The translations under genes were made by a program, and so were the position numbers. The notes beneath the pieces are model-generated. The model was not told the origin of the DNA, made no database searches, and saw only the letters and a program-made list of their open reading frames with translations. From Diplonema papillatum (lineage: Eukaryota > Euglenozoa > Diplonemea > Diplonemida > Diplonemidae): a DNA stretch of 64,000 nt. Of this stretch, positions 1-12,840 are shown piece by piece. The DNA is taken from positions 248,001 through 312,000 of the forward strand of contig JAPJBO010000135.1 in NCBI GenBank assembly GCA_030068145.1, in the 5' to 3' direction. The stretch's first letter is position 1; every line of letters begins with the position of its first letter.

Positions 1-3000
1 CTGGGATAGTCTGTTCTCTCACACATGGTGGCTATCTCGGGGGGCTACCCCGTCCCCCCGTGACCTCCTGCGAGATATATTCTCTCACACATGGTGGCTA
101 TCTCGGGGGGCTACCCCGTCCCCCCGTGACCTCCTGGGATTGTCTGTTCTCTCACACATGGTGGCTATCTCGGGGGGCTACCCCGTCCCCCCGTGACCTC
201 CTGGGATAGTCTGTTCTCTCACACATGGTGGCTATCTCGGGGGGCTACCCCGTCCCCCCGTGACCTCCTGGGATAGTCTGTTCTCTCACACATGGTGGCT
301 ATCTCGGGGGGCTACCCCGTCCCCCCGTGACCTCCTGGGATAGTCTGTTCTCTCACACATGGTGGCTATCTCGGGGGGCTACCCCGTCCCCCCGTGACCT
401 CCTGGGATAGTCTGTTCTCTCACACATGGTGGCTATCTCGGGGGGCTACCCCGTCCCCCCGTGACCTCCTGGGATAGTCTGTTCTCTCACACATGGTGGC
501 TATCTCGGGGGGCTACCCCGTCCCCCCGTGACCTCCTGGGATTGTCTGTTCTCTCACACATGGTGGCTATCTCGGGGGGCTACCCCGTCCCCCCGTGACC
601 TCCTGGGATAGTCTGTTCTCTCACACATGGTGGCTATCTCGGGGGGCTACCCCGTCCCCCCGTGACCTCCTGGGATTGTCTGTTCTCTCACACATGGTGG
701 CTATCTCGGGGGGCTACCCCGTCCCCCCGTGACCTCCTGGGATTGTCTGTTCTCTCACACATGGTGGCTATCTCGGGGGGCTACCCCGTCCCCCCGTGAC
801 CTCCTGCGAGATATATTCTCGCACACATGGTGGCTATCTCGGGGGGCTACCCCGTCCCCCCGTGACCTCCTGGGATAGTCTGTTCTCTCACACATGGTGG
901 CTATCTCGGGGGGCTACCCCGTCCCCCCGTGACCTCCTGGGATTGTCTGTTCTCTCACACATGGTGGCTATCTCGGGGGGCTACCCCGTCCCCCCGTGAC
1001 CTCCTGGGATAGTCTGTTCTCTCACACATGGTGGCTATCTCGGGGGGCTACCCCGTCCCCCCGTGACCTCCTGGGATAGTCTGTTCTCTCACACATGGTG
1101 GCTATCTCGGGGGGCTACCCCGTCCCCCCGTGACCTCCTGGGATAGTCTGTTCTCTCACACATGGTGGCTATCTCGGGGGGCTACCCCGTCCCCCCGTGA
1201 CCTCCTGGGATAGTCTGTTCTCTCACACATGGTGGCTATCTCGGGGGGCTACCCCGTCCCCCCGTGACCTCCTGGGATAGTCTGTTCTCTCACACATGGT
1301 GGCTATCTCGGGGGGCTACCCCGTCCCCCCGTGACCTCCTGGGATAGTCTGTTCTCTCACACATGGTGGCTATCTCGGGGGGCTACCCCGTCCCCCCGTG
1401 ACCTCCTGGGATAGTCTGTTCTCTCACACATGGTGGCTATCTCGGGGGGCTACCCCGTCCCCCCGTGACCTCCTGGGATAGTCTGTTCTCTCACACATGG
1501 TGGCTATCTCGGGGGGCTACCCCGTCCCCCCGTGACCTCCTGGGATAGTCTGTTCTCTCACACATGGTGGCTATCTCGGGGGGCTACCCCGTCCCCCCGT
1601 GACCTCCTGGGATAGTCTGTTCTCTCACACATGGTGGCTATCTCGGGGGGCTACCCCGTCCCCCCGTGACCTCCTGGGATAGTCTGTTCTCTCACACATG
1701 GTGGCTATCTCGGGGGGCTACCCCGTCCCCCCGTGACCTCCTGGGGTAGTCTGTTCTCTCACACATGGTGGCTATCTCGGGGGGCTACCCCGTCCCCCCG
1801 TGACCTCCTGGGATAGTCTGTTCTCTCACACATGGTGGCTATCTCGGGGGGCTACCCCGTCCCCCCGTGACCTCCTGCGAGATATATTCTCGCACACATG
1901 GTGGCTATCTCGGGGGGCTACCCCGTCCCCCCGTGACCTCCTGGGATTGTCTGTTCTCTCACACATGGTGGCTATCTCGGGGGGCTACCCCGTCCCCCCG
2001 TGACCTCCTGGGATAGTCTGTTCTCTCACACATGGTGGCTATCTCGGGGGGCTACCCCGTCCCCCCGTGACCTCCTGGGATAGTCTGTTCTCTCACACAT
2101 GGTGGCTATCTCGGGGGGCTACCCCGTCCCCCCGTGACCTCCTGGGATAGTCTGTTCTCTCACACATGGTGGCTATCTCGGGGGGCTACCCCGTCCCCCC
2201 GTGACCTCCTGGGATAGTCTGTTCTCTCACACATGGTGGCTATCTCGGGGGGCTACCCCGTCCCCCCGTGACCTCCTGGGATTGTCTGTTCTCTCACACA
2301 TGGTGGCTATCTCGGGGGGCTACCCCGTCCCCCCGTGACCTCCTGGGATAGTCTGTTCTCTCACACATGGTGGCTATCTCGGGGGGCTACCCCGTCCCCC
2401 CGTGACCTCCTGGGATAGTCTGTTCTCTCACACATGGTGGCTATCTCGGGGGGCTACCCCGTCCCCCCGTGACCTCCTGGGATAGTCTGTTCTCTCACAC
2501 ATGGTGGCTATCTCGGGGGGCTACCCCGTCCCCCCGTGACCTCCTGGGATAGTCTGTTCTCTCACACATGGTGGCTATCTCGGGGGGCTACCCCGTCCCC
2601 CCGTGACCTCCTGGGATAGTCTGTTCTCTCACACATGGTGGCTATCTCGGGGGGCTACCCCGTCCCCCCGTGACCTCCTGGGAGATATATTCTCTCACAC
2701 ATGGTGGCTATCTCGGGGGGCTACCCCGTCCCCCCGTGACCTCCTGGGATTGTCTGTTCTCTCACACATGGTGGCTATCTCGGGGGGCTACCCCGTCCCC
2801 CCGTGACCTCCTGGGATAGTCTGTTCTCTCACACATGGTGGCTATCTCGGGGGGCTACCCCGTCCCCCCGTGACCTCCTGGGATAGTCTGTTCTCTCACA
2901 CATGGTGGCTATCTCGGGGGGCTACCCCGTCCCCCCGTGACCTCCTGGGATAGTCTGTTCTCTCACACATGGTGGCTATCTCGGGGGGCTACCCCGTCCC

Positions 3001-6000
3001 CCCGTGACCTCCTGGGATAGTCTGTTCTCTCACACATGGTGGCTATCTCGGGGGGCTACCCCGTCCCCCCGTGACCTCCTGGGATATCTGTTCTCTCACA
3101 CATGGTGGCTATCTCGGGGGGCTACCCCGTCCCCCCGTGACCTCCTGGGATAGTCTGTTCTCTCACACATGGTGGCTATCTCGGGGGGCTACCCCGTCCC
3201 CCCGTGACCTCCTGGGATAGTCTGTTCTCTCACACATGGTGGCTATCTCGGGGGGCTACCCCGTCCCCCCGTGACCTCCTGGGATAGTCTGTTCTCTCAC
3301 ACATGGTGGCTATCTCGGGGGGCTACCCCGTCCCCCCGTGACCTCCTGGGATTGTCTGTTCTCTCACACATGGTGGCTATCTCGGGGGGCTACCCCGTCC
3401 CCCCGTGACCTCCTGCGAGATATATTCTCGCACACATGGTGGCTATCTCGGGGGGCTACCCCGTCCCCCCGTGACCTCCTGGGATCGTCTGTTCTCTCAC
3501 ACATGGTGGCTATCTCGGGGGGCTACCCCGTCCCCCCGTGACCTCCTGGGAGATATATTCTCGCACACATGGTGGCTATCTCGGGGGGCTACCCCGTCCC
3601 CCCGTGACCTCCTGGGATAGTCTGTTCTCTCACACATGGTGGCTATCTCGGGGGGCTACCCCGTCCCCCCGTGACCTCCTGGGATAGTCTGTTCTCTCAC
3701 ACATGGTGGCTATCTCGGGGGGCTACCCCGTCCCCCCGTGACCTCCTGGGATAGTCTGTTCTCTCACACATGGTGGCTATCTCGGGGGGCTACCCCGTCC
3801 CCCCGTGACCTCCTGGGATTGTCTGTTCTCTCACACATGGTGGCTATCTCGGGGGGCTACCCCGTCCCCCCGTGACCTCCTGGGATAGTCTGTTCTCTCA
3901 CACATGGTGGCTATCTCGGGGGGCTACCCCGTCCCCCCGTGACCTCCTGGGATTGTCTGTTCTCTCACACATGGTGGCTATCTCGGGGGGCTACCCCGTC
4001 CCCCCGTGACCTCCTGGGATAGTCTGTTCTCTCACACATGGTGGCTATCTCGGGGGGCTACCCCGTCCCCCCGTGACCTCCTGGGATAGTCTGTTCTCTC
4101 ACACATGGTGGCTATCTCGGGGGGCTACCCCGTCCCCCCGTGACCTCCTGGGATAGTCTGTTCTCTCACACATGGTGGCTATCTCGGGGGGCTACCCCGT
4201 CCCCCCGTGACCTCCTGGGATAGTCTGTTCTCTCACACATGGTGGCTATCTCGGGGGGCTACCCCGTCCCCCCGTGACCTCCTGGGATAGTCTGTTCTCT
4301 CACACATGGTGGCTATCTCGGGGGGCTACCCCGTCCCCCCGTGACCTCCTGGGATTGTCTGTTCTCTCACACATGGTGGCTATCTCGGGGGGCTACCCCG
4401 TCCCCCCGTGACCTCCTGGGATAGTCTGTTCTCTCACACATGGTGGCTATCTCGGGGGGCTACCCCGTCCCCCCGTGACCTCCTGGGATTGTCTGTTCTC
4501 TCACACATGGTGGCTATCTCGGGGGGCTACCCCGTCCCCCCGTGACCTCCTGGGAGTCTGTTCTCTCACACATGGTGGCTATCTCGGGGGGCTACCCCGT
4601 CCCCCCGTGACCTCCTGGGATAGTCTGTTCTCTCACACATGGTGGCTATCTCGGGGGGCTACCCCGTCCCCCCGTGACCTCCTGCGAGATATATTCTCGC
4701 ACACATGGTGGCTATCTCGGGGGGCTACCCCGTCCCCCCGTGACCTCCTGGGATTGTCTGTTCTCTCACACATGGTGGCTATCTCGGGGGGCTACCCCGT
4801 CCCCCCGTGACCTCCTGGGATAGTCTGTTCTCTCACACATGGTGGCTATCTCGGGGGGCTACCCCGTCCCCCCGTGACCTCCTGGGATAGTCTGTTCTCT
4901 CACACATGGTGGCTATCTCGGGGGGCTACCCCGTCCCCCCGTGACCTCCTGGGATAGTCTGTTCTCTCACACATGGTGGCTATCTCGGGGGGCTACCCCG
5001 TCCCCCCGTGACCTCCTGGGATAGTCTGTTCTCTCACACATGGTGGCTATCTCGGGGGGCTACCCCGTCCCCCCGTGACCTCCTGCGAGATATATTCTCT
5101 CACACATGGTGGCCATCTCGGGGGGCTACCCCGTCCCCCCGTGACCTCCTGGGATTGTCTGTTCTCTCACACATGGTGGCTATCTCGGGGGGCTACCCCG
5201 TCCCCCCGTGACCTCCTGCGAGATATATTCTCGCACACATGGTGGCTATCTCGGGGGGCTACCCCGTCCCCCCGTGACCTCCTGGGATTGTCTGTTCTCT
5301 CACACATGGTGGCTATCTCGGGGGGCTACCCCGTCCCCCCCGTGACCTCCTGGGATTGTCTGTTCTCTCACACATGGTGGCTATCTCGGGGGGCTACCCC
5401 GTCCCCCCCGTGACCTCCTGAGAGATATATTCTCGCACACATGGTGGCTATCTCGGGGGGCTACCCCGTCCCCCCGTGACCTCCTGGGATAGTCTGTTCT
5501 CTCACACATGGTGGCTATCTCGGGGGGCTACCCCGTCCCCCCGTGACCTCCTGGGATTGTCTGTTCTCTCACACATGGTGGCTATCTCGGGGGGCTACCC
5601 CGTCCCCCCGTGACCTCCTGGGAGATCTGTTCTCTCACACATGGTGGCTATCTCGGGGGGCTACCCCGTCCCCCCGTGACCTCCTGGGATAGTCTGTTCT
5701 CTCACACATGGTGGCTATCTCGGGGGGCTACCCCGTCCCCCCGTGACCTCCTGGGATAGTCTGTTCTCTCACACATGGTGGCTATCTCGGGGGGCTACCC
5801 CGTCCCCCCGTGACCTCCTGGGATAGTCTGTTCTCTCACACATGGTGGCTATCTCGGGGGGCTACCCCGTCCCCCCGTGACCTCCTGGGATTGTCTGTTC
5901 TCTCACACATGGTGGCTATCTCGGGGGGCTACCCCGTCCCCCCGTGACCTCCTGGGATAGTCTGTTCTCTCACACATGGTGGCTATCTCGGGGGGCTACC

Positions 6001-9000
6001 CCGTCCCCCCGTGACCTCCTGGGATAGTCTGTTCTCTCACACATGGTGGCTATCTCGGGGGGCTACCCCGTCCCCCCGTGACCTCCTGGGATAGTCTGTT
6101 CTCTCACACATGGTGGCTATCTCGGGGGGCTACCCCGTCCCCCCGTGACCTCCTGGGATAGTCTGTTCTCTCACACATGGTGGCTATCTCGGGGGGCTAC
6201 CCCGTCCCCCCGTGACCTCCTGGGATTGTCTGTTCTCTCACACATGGTGGCTATCTCGGGGGGCTACGTCCCCCCGTGACCTCCTGGGAGATATATTCTC
6301 TCACACATGGTGGCTATCTCGGGGGGCTACCCCGTCCCCCCGTGACCTCCTGGGATAGTCTGTTCTCTCACACATGGTGGCTATCTCGGGGGGCTACCCC
6401 GTCCCCCCGTGACCTCCTGGGATAGTCTGTTCTCTCACACATGGTGGCTATCTCGGGGGGCTACCCCGTCCCCCCGTGACCTCCTGCGAGATATATTCTC
6501 GCACACATGGTGGCTATCTCGGGGGGCTACCCCGTCCCCCCGTGACCTCCTGGGATTGTCTGTTCTCTCACACATGGTGGCTATCTCGGGGGGCTACCCC
6601 GTCCCCCCGTGACCTCCTGGGATAGTCTGTTCTCTCACACATGGTGGCTATCTCGGGGGGCTACCCCGTCCCCCCGTGACCTCCTGGGATAGTCTGTTCT
6701 CTCACACATGGTGGCTATCTCGGGGGGCTACCCCGTCCCCCCGTGACCTCCTGGGATAGTCTGTTCTCTCACACATGGTGGCTATCTCGGGGGGCTACCC
6801 CGTCCCCCCGTGACCTCCTGGGATAGTCTGTTCTCTCACACATGGTGGCTATCTCGGGGGGCTACCCCGTCCCCCCGTGACCTCCTGGGATTGTCTGTTC
6901 TCTCACACATGGTGGCTATCTCGGGGGGCTACCCCGTCCCCCCGTGACCTCCTGGGATAGTCTGTTCTCTCACACATGGTGGCTATCTCGGGGGGCTACC
7001 CCGTCCCCCCGTGACCTCCTGGGATAGTCTGTTCTCTCACACATGGTGGCTATCTCGGGGGGCTACCCCGTCCCCCCGTGACCTCCTGGGATAGTCTGTT
7101 CTCTCACACATGGTGGCTATCTCGGGGGGCTACCCCGTCCCCCCGTGACCTCCTGGGATAGTCTGTTCTCTCACACATGGTGGCTATCTCGGGGGGCTAC
7201 CCCGTCCCCCCGTGACCTCCTGGGATAGTCTGTTCTCTCACACATGGTGGCTATCTCGGGGGGCTACCCCGTCCCCCCGTGACCTCCTGCGAGATATATT
7301 CTCGCACACATGGTGGCTATCTCGGGGGGCTACCCCGTCCCCCCGTGACCTCCTGGGATTGTCTGTTCTCTCACACATGGTGGCTATCTCGGGGGGCTAC
7401 CCCGTCCCCCCGTGACCTCCTGGGATAGTCTGTTCTCTCACACATGGTGGCTATCTCGGGGGGCTACCCCGTCCCCCCGTGACCTCCTGGGATAGTCTGT
7501 TCTCTCACACATGGTGGCTATCTCGGGGGGCTACCCCGTCCCCCCGTGACCTCCTGGGATAGTCTGTTCTCTCACACATGGTGGCTATCTCGGGGGGCTA
7601 CCCCGTCCCCCCGTGACCTCCTGGGATAGTCTGTTCTCTCACACATGGTGGCTATCTCGGGGGGCTACCCCGTCCCCCCGTGACCTCCTGCGAGATATAT
7701 TCTCGCACACATGGTGGCTATCTCGGGGGGCTACCCCGTCCCCCCGTGACCTCCTGGGATTGTCTGTTCTCTCACACATGGTGGCTATCTCGGGGGGCTA
7801 CCCCGTCCCCCCGTGACCTCCTGGGATAGTCTGTTCTCTCACACATGGTGGCTATCTCGGGGGGCTACCCCGTCCCCCCGTGACCTCCTGGGATAGTCTG
7901 TTCTCTCACACATGGTGGCTATCTCGGGGGGCTACCCCGTCCCCCCGTGACCTCCTGGGATTGTCTGTTCTCTCACACATGGTGGCTATCTCGGGGGGCT
8001 ACCCCGTCCCCCCGTGACCTCCTGGGATTGTCTGTTCTCTCACACATGGTGGCTATCTCGGGGGGCTACCCCGTCCCCCCGTGACCTCCTGGGATAGTCT
8101 GTTCTCTCACACATGGTGGCTATCTCGGGGGGCTACCCCGTCCCCCCGTGACCTCCTGGGATAGTCTGTTCTCTCACACATGGTGGCTATCTCGGGGGGC
8201 TACCCCGTCCCCCCGTGACCTCCTGGGATAGTCTGTTCTCTCACACATGGTGGCTATCTCGGGGGGCTACCCCGTCCCCCCGTGACCTCCTGGGGTAGTC
8301 TGTTCTCTCACACATGGTGGCTATCTCGGGGGGCTACCCCGTCCCCCCGTGACCTCCTGGGATAGTCTGTTCTCTCACACATGGTGGCTATCTCGGGGGG
8401 CTACCCCGTCCCCCCGTGACCTCCTGGGGTAGTCTGTTCTCTCACACATGGTGGCTATCTCGGGGGGCTACCCCGTCCCCCCGTGACCTCCTGGGATAGT
8501 CTGTTCTCTCACACATGGTGGCTATCTCGGGGGGCTACCCCGTCCCCCCGTGACCTCCTGCGAGATATATTCTCGCACACATGGTGGCTATCTCGGGGGG
8601 CTACCCCGTCCCCCCGTGACCTCCTGGGAGTCTGTTCTCTCACACATGGTGGCTATCTCGGGGGGCTACCCCGTCCCCCCGTGACCTCCTGCGAGATATA
8701 TTCTCGCACACATGGTGGCTATCTCGGGGGGCTACCCCGTCCCCCCCGTGACCTCCTGGGATAGTCTGTTCTCTCACACATGGTGGCTATCTCGGGGGGC
8801 TACCCCGTCCCCCCGTGACCTCCTGGGATAGTCTGTTCTCTCACACATGGTGGCTATCTCGGGGGGCTACCCCGTCCCCCCGTGACCTCCTGGGATAGTC
8901 TGTTCTCTCACACATGGTGGCTATCTCGGGGGGCTACCCCGTCCCCCCGTGACCTCCTGGGGTAGTCTGTTCTCTCACACATGGTGGCTATCTCGGGGGG

Positions 9001-10130
9001 CTACCCCGTCCCCCCGTGACCTCCTGGGATAGTCTGTTCTCTCACACATGGTGGCTATCTCGGGGGGCTACCCCGTCCCCCCGTGACCTCCTGGGAGTCT
9101 GTTCTCTCACACATGGTGGCTATCTCGGGGGGCTACCCCGTCCCCCCGTGACCTCCTGGGATTGTCTGTTCTCTCACACATGGTGGCTATCTCGGGGGGC
9201 TACCCCGTCCCCCCGTGACTTCCTGGGATAGTCTGTTCTCTCACACATGGTGGCTATCTCGGGGGGCTACCCCGTCCCCCCGTGACCTCCTGGGATAGTC
9301 TGTTCTCTCACACATGGTGGCTATCTCGGGGGGCTACCCCGTCCCCCCGTGACCTCCTGGGATAGTCTGTTCTCTCACACATGGTGGCTATCTCGGGGGG
9401 CTACCCCGTCCCCCCGTGACCTCCTGGGATAGTCTGTTCTCTCACACATGGTGGCTATCTCGGGGGGCTACCCCGTCCCCCCGTGACCTCCTGCGAGATA
9501 TATTCTCTCACACATGGTGGCCATCTCGGGGGGCTACCCCGTCCCCCCGTGACCTCCTGGGATTGTCTGTTCTCTCACACATGGTGGCTATCTCGGGGGG
9601 CTACCCCGTCCCCCCGTGACCTCCTGCGAGATATATTCTCGCACACATGGTGGCTATCTCGGGGGGCTACCCCGTCCCCCCGTGACCTCCTGGGATTGTC
9701 TGTTCTCTCACACATGGTGGCTATCTCGGGGGGCTACCCCGTCCCCCCCGTGACCTCCTGGGATTGTCTGTTCTCTCACACATGGTGGCTATCTCGGGGG
9801 GCTACCCCGTCCCCCCCGTGACCTCCTGAGAGATATATTCTCGCACACATGGTGGCTATCTCGGGGGGCTACCCCGTCCCCCCGTGACCTCCTGGGATAG
9901 TCTGTTCTCTCACACATGGTGGCTATCTCGGGGGGCTACCCCGTCCCCCCGTGACCTCCTGGGATTGTCTGTTCTCTCACACATGGTGGCTATCTCGGGG
10001 GGCTACGTCCCCCCGTGACCTCCTGGGAGATATATTCTCTCACACATGGTGGCTATCTCGGGGGCCCCCGTGACCTCCTGGGATATATGTTCTCTCACAC
10101 GTGGTGGCTGTCTCGGGGGTGCCGTTGGGG
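1..10130. repeat. 67-bp GC-rich satellite array (about 150 units)
   Basis: A head-to-tail array with a 67-bp unit fills the first tenth of the window and is cut by the left edge, so its full length is unknown. Three main unit types alternate. They differ mainly in a short block reading GGGATAGTCTG, GGGATTGTCTG or CGAGATATATTCTCG; the last type is 66 bp long. Every unit carries a possible hairpin with 7-bp arms CGGGGGG and CCCCCCG around a 9-nt loop. Rare private variants, such as GGTGGCCATC at about 5110 and 9518, mark longer internal duplications. The last units decay from about 10050 to 10130. Because 67 is not a multiple of 3, the short frames seen across it change frame every unit and are not credible genes. 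A centromeric, subtelomeric or spacer role is possible but not shown. Confidence 0.97.
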
Positions 10131-10326
10131 GTCCCGCCAAACGCCAAGCCGGTGGCAGGACATTCGAGGTGCGTGTGCTTCCCTTCGTGTGACAGCCCAC
10201 ACGATCCCAACCGTGGCAATCGATGTGCCCGCCAAGTGGAGCCATCGGCCTTGCCCACTGCCTAAAAACTACACTCGAGAGTCCGTAATTAATCAATTTC
10301 TACTTCGTGAAGGCCGCCGAATCCGT

Positions 10327-10588
10327 GAAATACTCGAGGGACTGCCTTGTGCTCATTTCGAAGGAGGCTAGAGGGGGAGAAAACAATACAACTACAAAGT
10401 GGGTCTTTTTTGCTGAACGCTTACGCCCGCCACTAAACCCAGATTTACCTGTGTTTCGTGTGGGCTTCAGCGCATTTACCTCCTTAGATCTATCGCAACT
10501 GGCAGTCTCCTCAAGCATTTCCTACGAAGCAGAGGCAGTCTCCTCAAGCATTTCCTACAACTTTTTTGTTGAACAGGTACTTATACGA
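10327..10588 (+). mobile_element. Family A SINE-like repeat, copy 1
   Basis: It begins with the precise 5' end AAATACTCGAGGGACTGCC and ends in CTTATACGAAAA. A segment of about 30 bp (GGCAGTCTCCTCAAGCATTT) is tandemly doubled near the 3' end. It runs directly into a family B copy with no spacer. No autonomous coding capacity is present. The SINE-like label rests on the fixed 5' end, A-rich 3' end and dispersal; no RNA polymerase III boxes were recognised. Confidence 0.75.
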
Positions 10589-10773
10589 AAATACTCGACG
10601 TAGCTGCTTCTCACTCAGTGTTTGTGTGATTTGTCGTGTAGGGGTAGACCCGCATGACCTCACGTCCGTTCGACACGTGGTTCAGTAGATACAGGACTTG
10701 GGATCCCTTCTGTCCTTTGTCGGGCAGCATCGTCGAGAATTTCCTTTCAAGCTGGCGCTTATATAAAAAAAAA
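10588..10773 (+). mobile_element. Family B SINE-like repeat, copy 1 (internal deletion)
   Basis: It starts AAATACTCGACGTAGCTGC and ends GCGCTTATATAAAAAAAAA. Roughly the first third of the body, present in longer copies such as 17581-17887, is missing. The 3' half, with GTAGACCCGCATGACCTCA, is intact. Confidence 0.75.
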
Positions 10774-10947
10774 TTAACGTGTGGAAATCCACACGTTCCA
10801 CACGTGGAGCGTAAGCCCTGCTCCCTGGATACACACTTCTTCTTGCCTCTTCGCAGTGCGCGGGCCGTCGCTTTGAGCTTCACGTGAGTGAAATGCGGGA
10901 GAAAGACGGACCAGCACAAGCGGAACAAGGCAGAATAGGGGGTTCAT
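10774..10947. other. Intergenic stretch with a shared CACACGT-rich motif
   Basis: No gene is seen. A 45-bp stretch with nested palindromic CACACGT / ACGTGTGG motifs, ending GGAGCGTAAGCCCTGCTCC, recurs at about 30467-30511 directly before another family B copy. Confidence 0.5.
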
Positions 10948-11190
10948 AAAAATACTCGAGGGACTGCCTTGTGCTCATTCCGAAGGAAGGCTAGAAGGGG
11001 GGAGAAAACTATGCAACTACAAAAGTGGGTCTTTTATTGTTGAACGCTTACGCCCGCATTAAACCCAGATTTACCTGTGTTTCGTGTGCTACAGCACATT
11101 TACCTCCTTTGATCTTTCGCAACTGGCGGTCTCCTCAAACATTTCGTAAAGCAGGTGCTTGCAGACGTCATAAAGATTGCTTGAAAAAAA
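10948..11190 (+). mobile_element. Family A SINE-like repeat, copy 2
   Basis: It has the 5' end AATACTCGAGGGACTGCC and an intact middle (GAACGCTTACGCCCGC). Its 3' end is replaced after AAAGCAGGTGCTTG by unrelated sequence that ends in a short A-run. Confidence 0.7.
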
Positions 11191-12619
11191 CTCGAGGGGA
11201 GAGAGGGGATGCTTGGTTCCGATTCTGATTCTGAGCTTGTCGCCAGCCAAAAGTTGCACCACGACGAACGCGCGGCAAAAGGCAACCATCTCCAGAGACC
11301 CCTTCTGCGTCCTGTATATACCACCTACACAACACCACGTGCACTCACCACTATACGGTTGATCCTGTATAGAGGGATATACGGTGTGTGGTGTGTATAC
11401 CACCGTGCATTACCGTGCTGATATGGGTCCCATATTGGGCCATATTAGGACCTGGTCCATGCTCGGGGTCGGATCTCGGGGTGCAGGTCGGTGGATACCT
11501 ACTCAGCATCCCTGATACCTAGGAGGTGATGGTATTGAGGTGCTGTGGATACCACAGCATACCACGATACCACGATAGGTGCTAGTGGATGGTGGTGTGG
11601 TGTACAGAGTTGGAAAAATGCTGTGTGCACGGCTGTGTATCGATTTGAGATTCTCCGACTGTTTCTACTATTAGAGCTGCTACTGTGTGGGACCGCCGCC
11701 TTGCTTTCCCAGAAACTAGCACTTTCGGGGTGGTCGTTTGGGGGAGTGTCCTTGGTGCTTCCCGGTTTCCTTTCGCGGGTCGAGATATCGCCACGAGGCA
11801 CGGGTTCGAGTGCCGGCAGGAAGCTTCTGGGGGCAGAGTCTAAAATACGTGTGGTCCACACTGTGGACGCTCAAGGTTAGAGCGAACATTTCCGGAGTTG
11901 GGGCTTGCACTGATAAACGAAGCAACGGACGATCAGCATCAACTGACCAAAGGTGATGAAAATGATAAGGCAAAAAGTTTCTCTTGCTCTTCACGTGTAC
12001 AGGGTATAAACCTCTCTGGGGGGGGTTTCCTGTATTAGCACTTTTTCGTTGACTTCGTTTTCTCTTTCATGTGCAACCGTTGTTCCGGAAATGTTCCCGT
12101 CAGTACAGATGTACTATTAACCATGGTAACAAGCTTGCTTGTCTGTATCAAAAAGTGTCGGATGGCAGCGTGCTGTGTTAAATCACTCAAAACAGGGTTT
12201 ACACACGTACGCACAAACAAAAAACCTATCCCCCGTTGTGCGCACTTCCTTCAAACCTGTTTTGTTCCTCTAACGGGAGTGAGGATGCATCGATCTGTTT
12301 TTGTTCTTGACAAATTGCATTTGTTAGGCACAAAAATAGTGGCGCTACTTAAGTTGGCGACACGTGGCTGTGCGGCCTTGGCGACTTCTGGGCCTAGACA
12401 CACCCTGCATGTGGACCAACCTGTGGCAAGCACGTGTGTTTTCGTTGATCGCAGTGCCTGATCGTTTTTTTATGTAAAGCTGGATTCAGGACGCAAGTGA
12501 AAACGCCACGGTTTGCGGCGACGAGCTTATCATTTCCTCCAACATTTCATGTTGGAGGAACTTGGAGCCCCGTAGCCTGCTTCACCCACTCCACCGCGGC
12601 CTCCCTGCTCCACTTCATC
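11191..12619. other. Gene-poor spacer with ATACCAC motifs and a family I repeat
   Basis: No frame here looks like a protein gene. 11310-11600 is rich in short ATACCAC / GTGGTAT motifs that make overlapping inverted repeats. 12082-12120 (TTCCGGAAATGTTCCCGTCA and onward) recurs inverted at about 18375-18415. 12150-12210 (AAAAAGTGTCGGATGGCAGC and onward) recurs inverted at about 36930-37000. I call these family I. Confidence 0.5.
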
Positions 12620-12840
12620 CCTTTTTGTTCTTCGCTTACACCACCGTGTGTTGTTTTCTCACTAAGGACTTTGTGACCTGTTGTGTTTGTGTGATTTGTC
12701 GTGTAGGGGTAGACCCGCATGACCTCACGTACGTTCAACACGTGGTTCAGTAGATACAGCACTTGGCGGGATCCCTTCTGTCCTTTGTCGGGCAGCATCG
12801 TCGAGCATTTCCTTTCAAGCTGGCGCTTATGTAAAAAATA
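12620..12840 (+). mobile_element. Family B SINE-like repeat, copy 2 (5'-truncated)
   Basis: It lacks the ACTCGACG 5' end and starts near TGTTCTTCGCTTACACCACC. The 3' end GGCGCTTATGTAAAAAATAA is present. 5' truncation with an intact A-tail fits a retroposed copy. Confidence 0.7.

Noticed and set aside
1-9821. Many short open frames (67-112 codons) in the satellite
   Set aside because: They are three-unit readings of a 67-bp repeat, changing frame each unit, and carry no independent coding signal.
1-10130. Possible CRISPR array
   Set aside because: The variable parts are a few recurring types, not unique spacers, and the setting is a eukaryotic genome with no cas genes.
11800-11830. tRNA T-loop-like GGGTTCGAGTGCC
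   Set aside because: Only a 4-bp stem forms and no matching acceptor or anticodon arms could be found nearby. No tRNA is called in this window.
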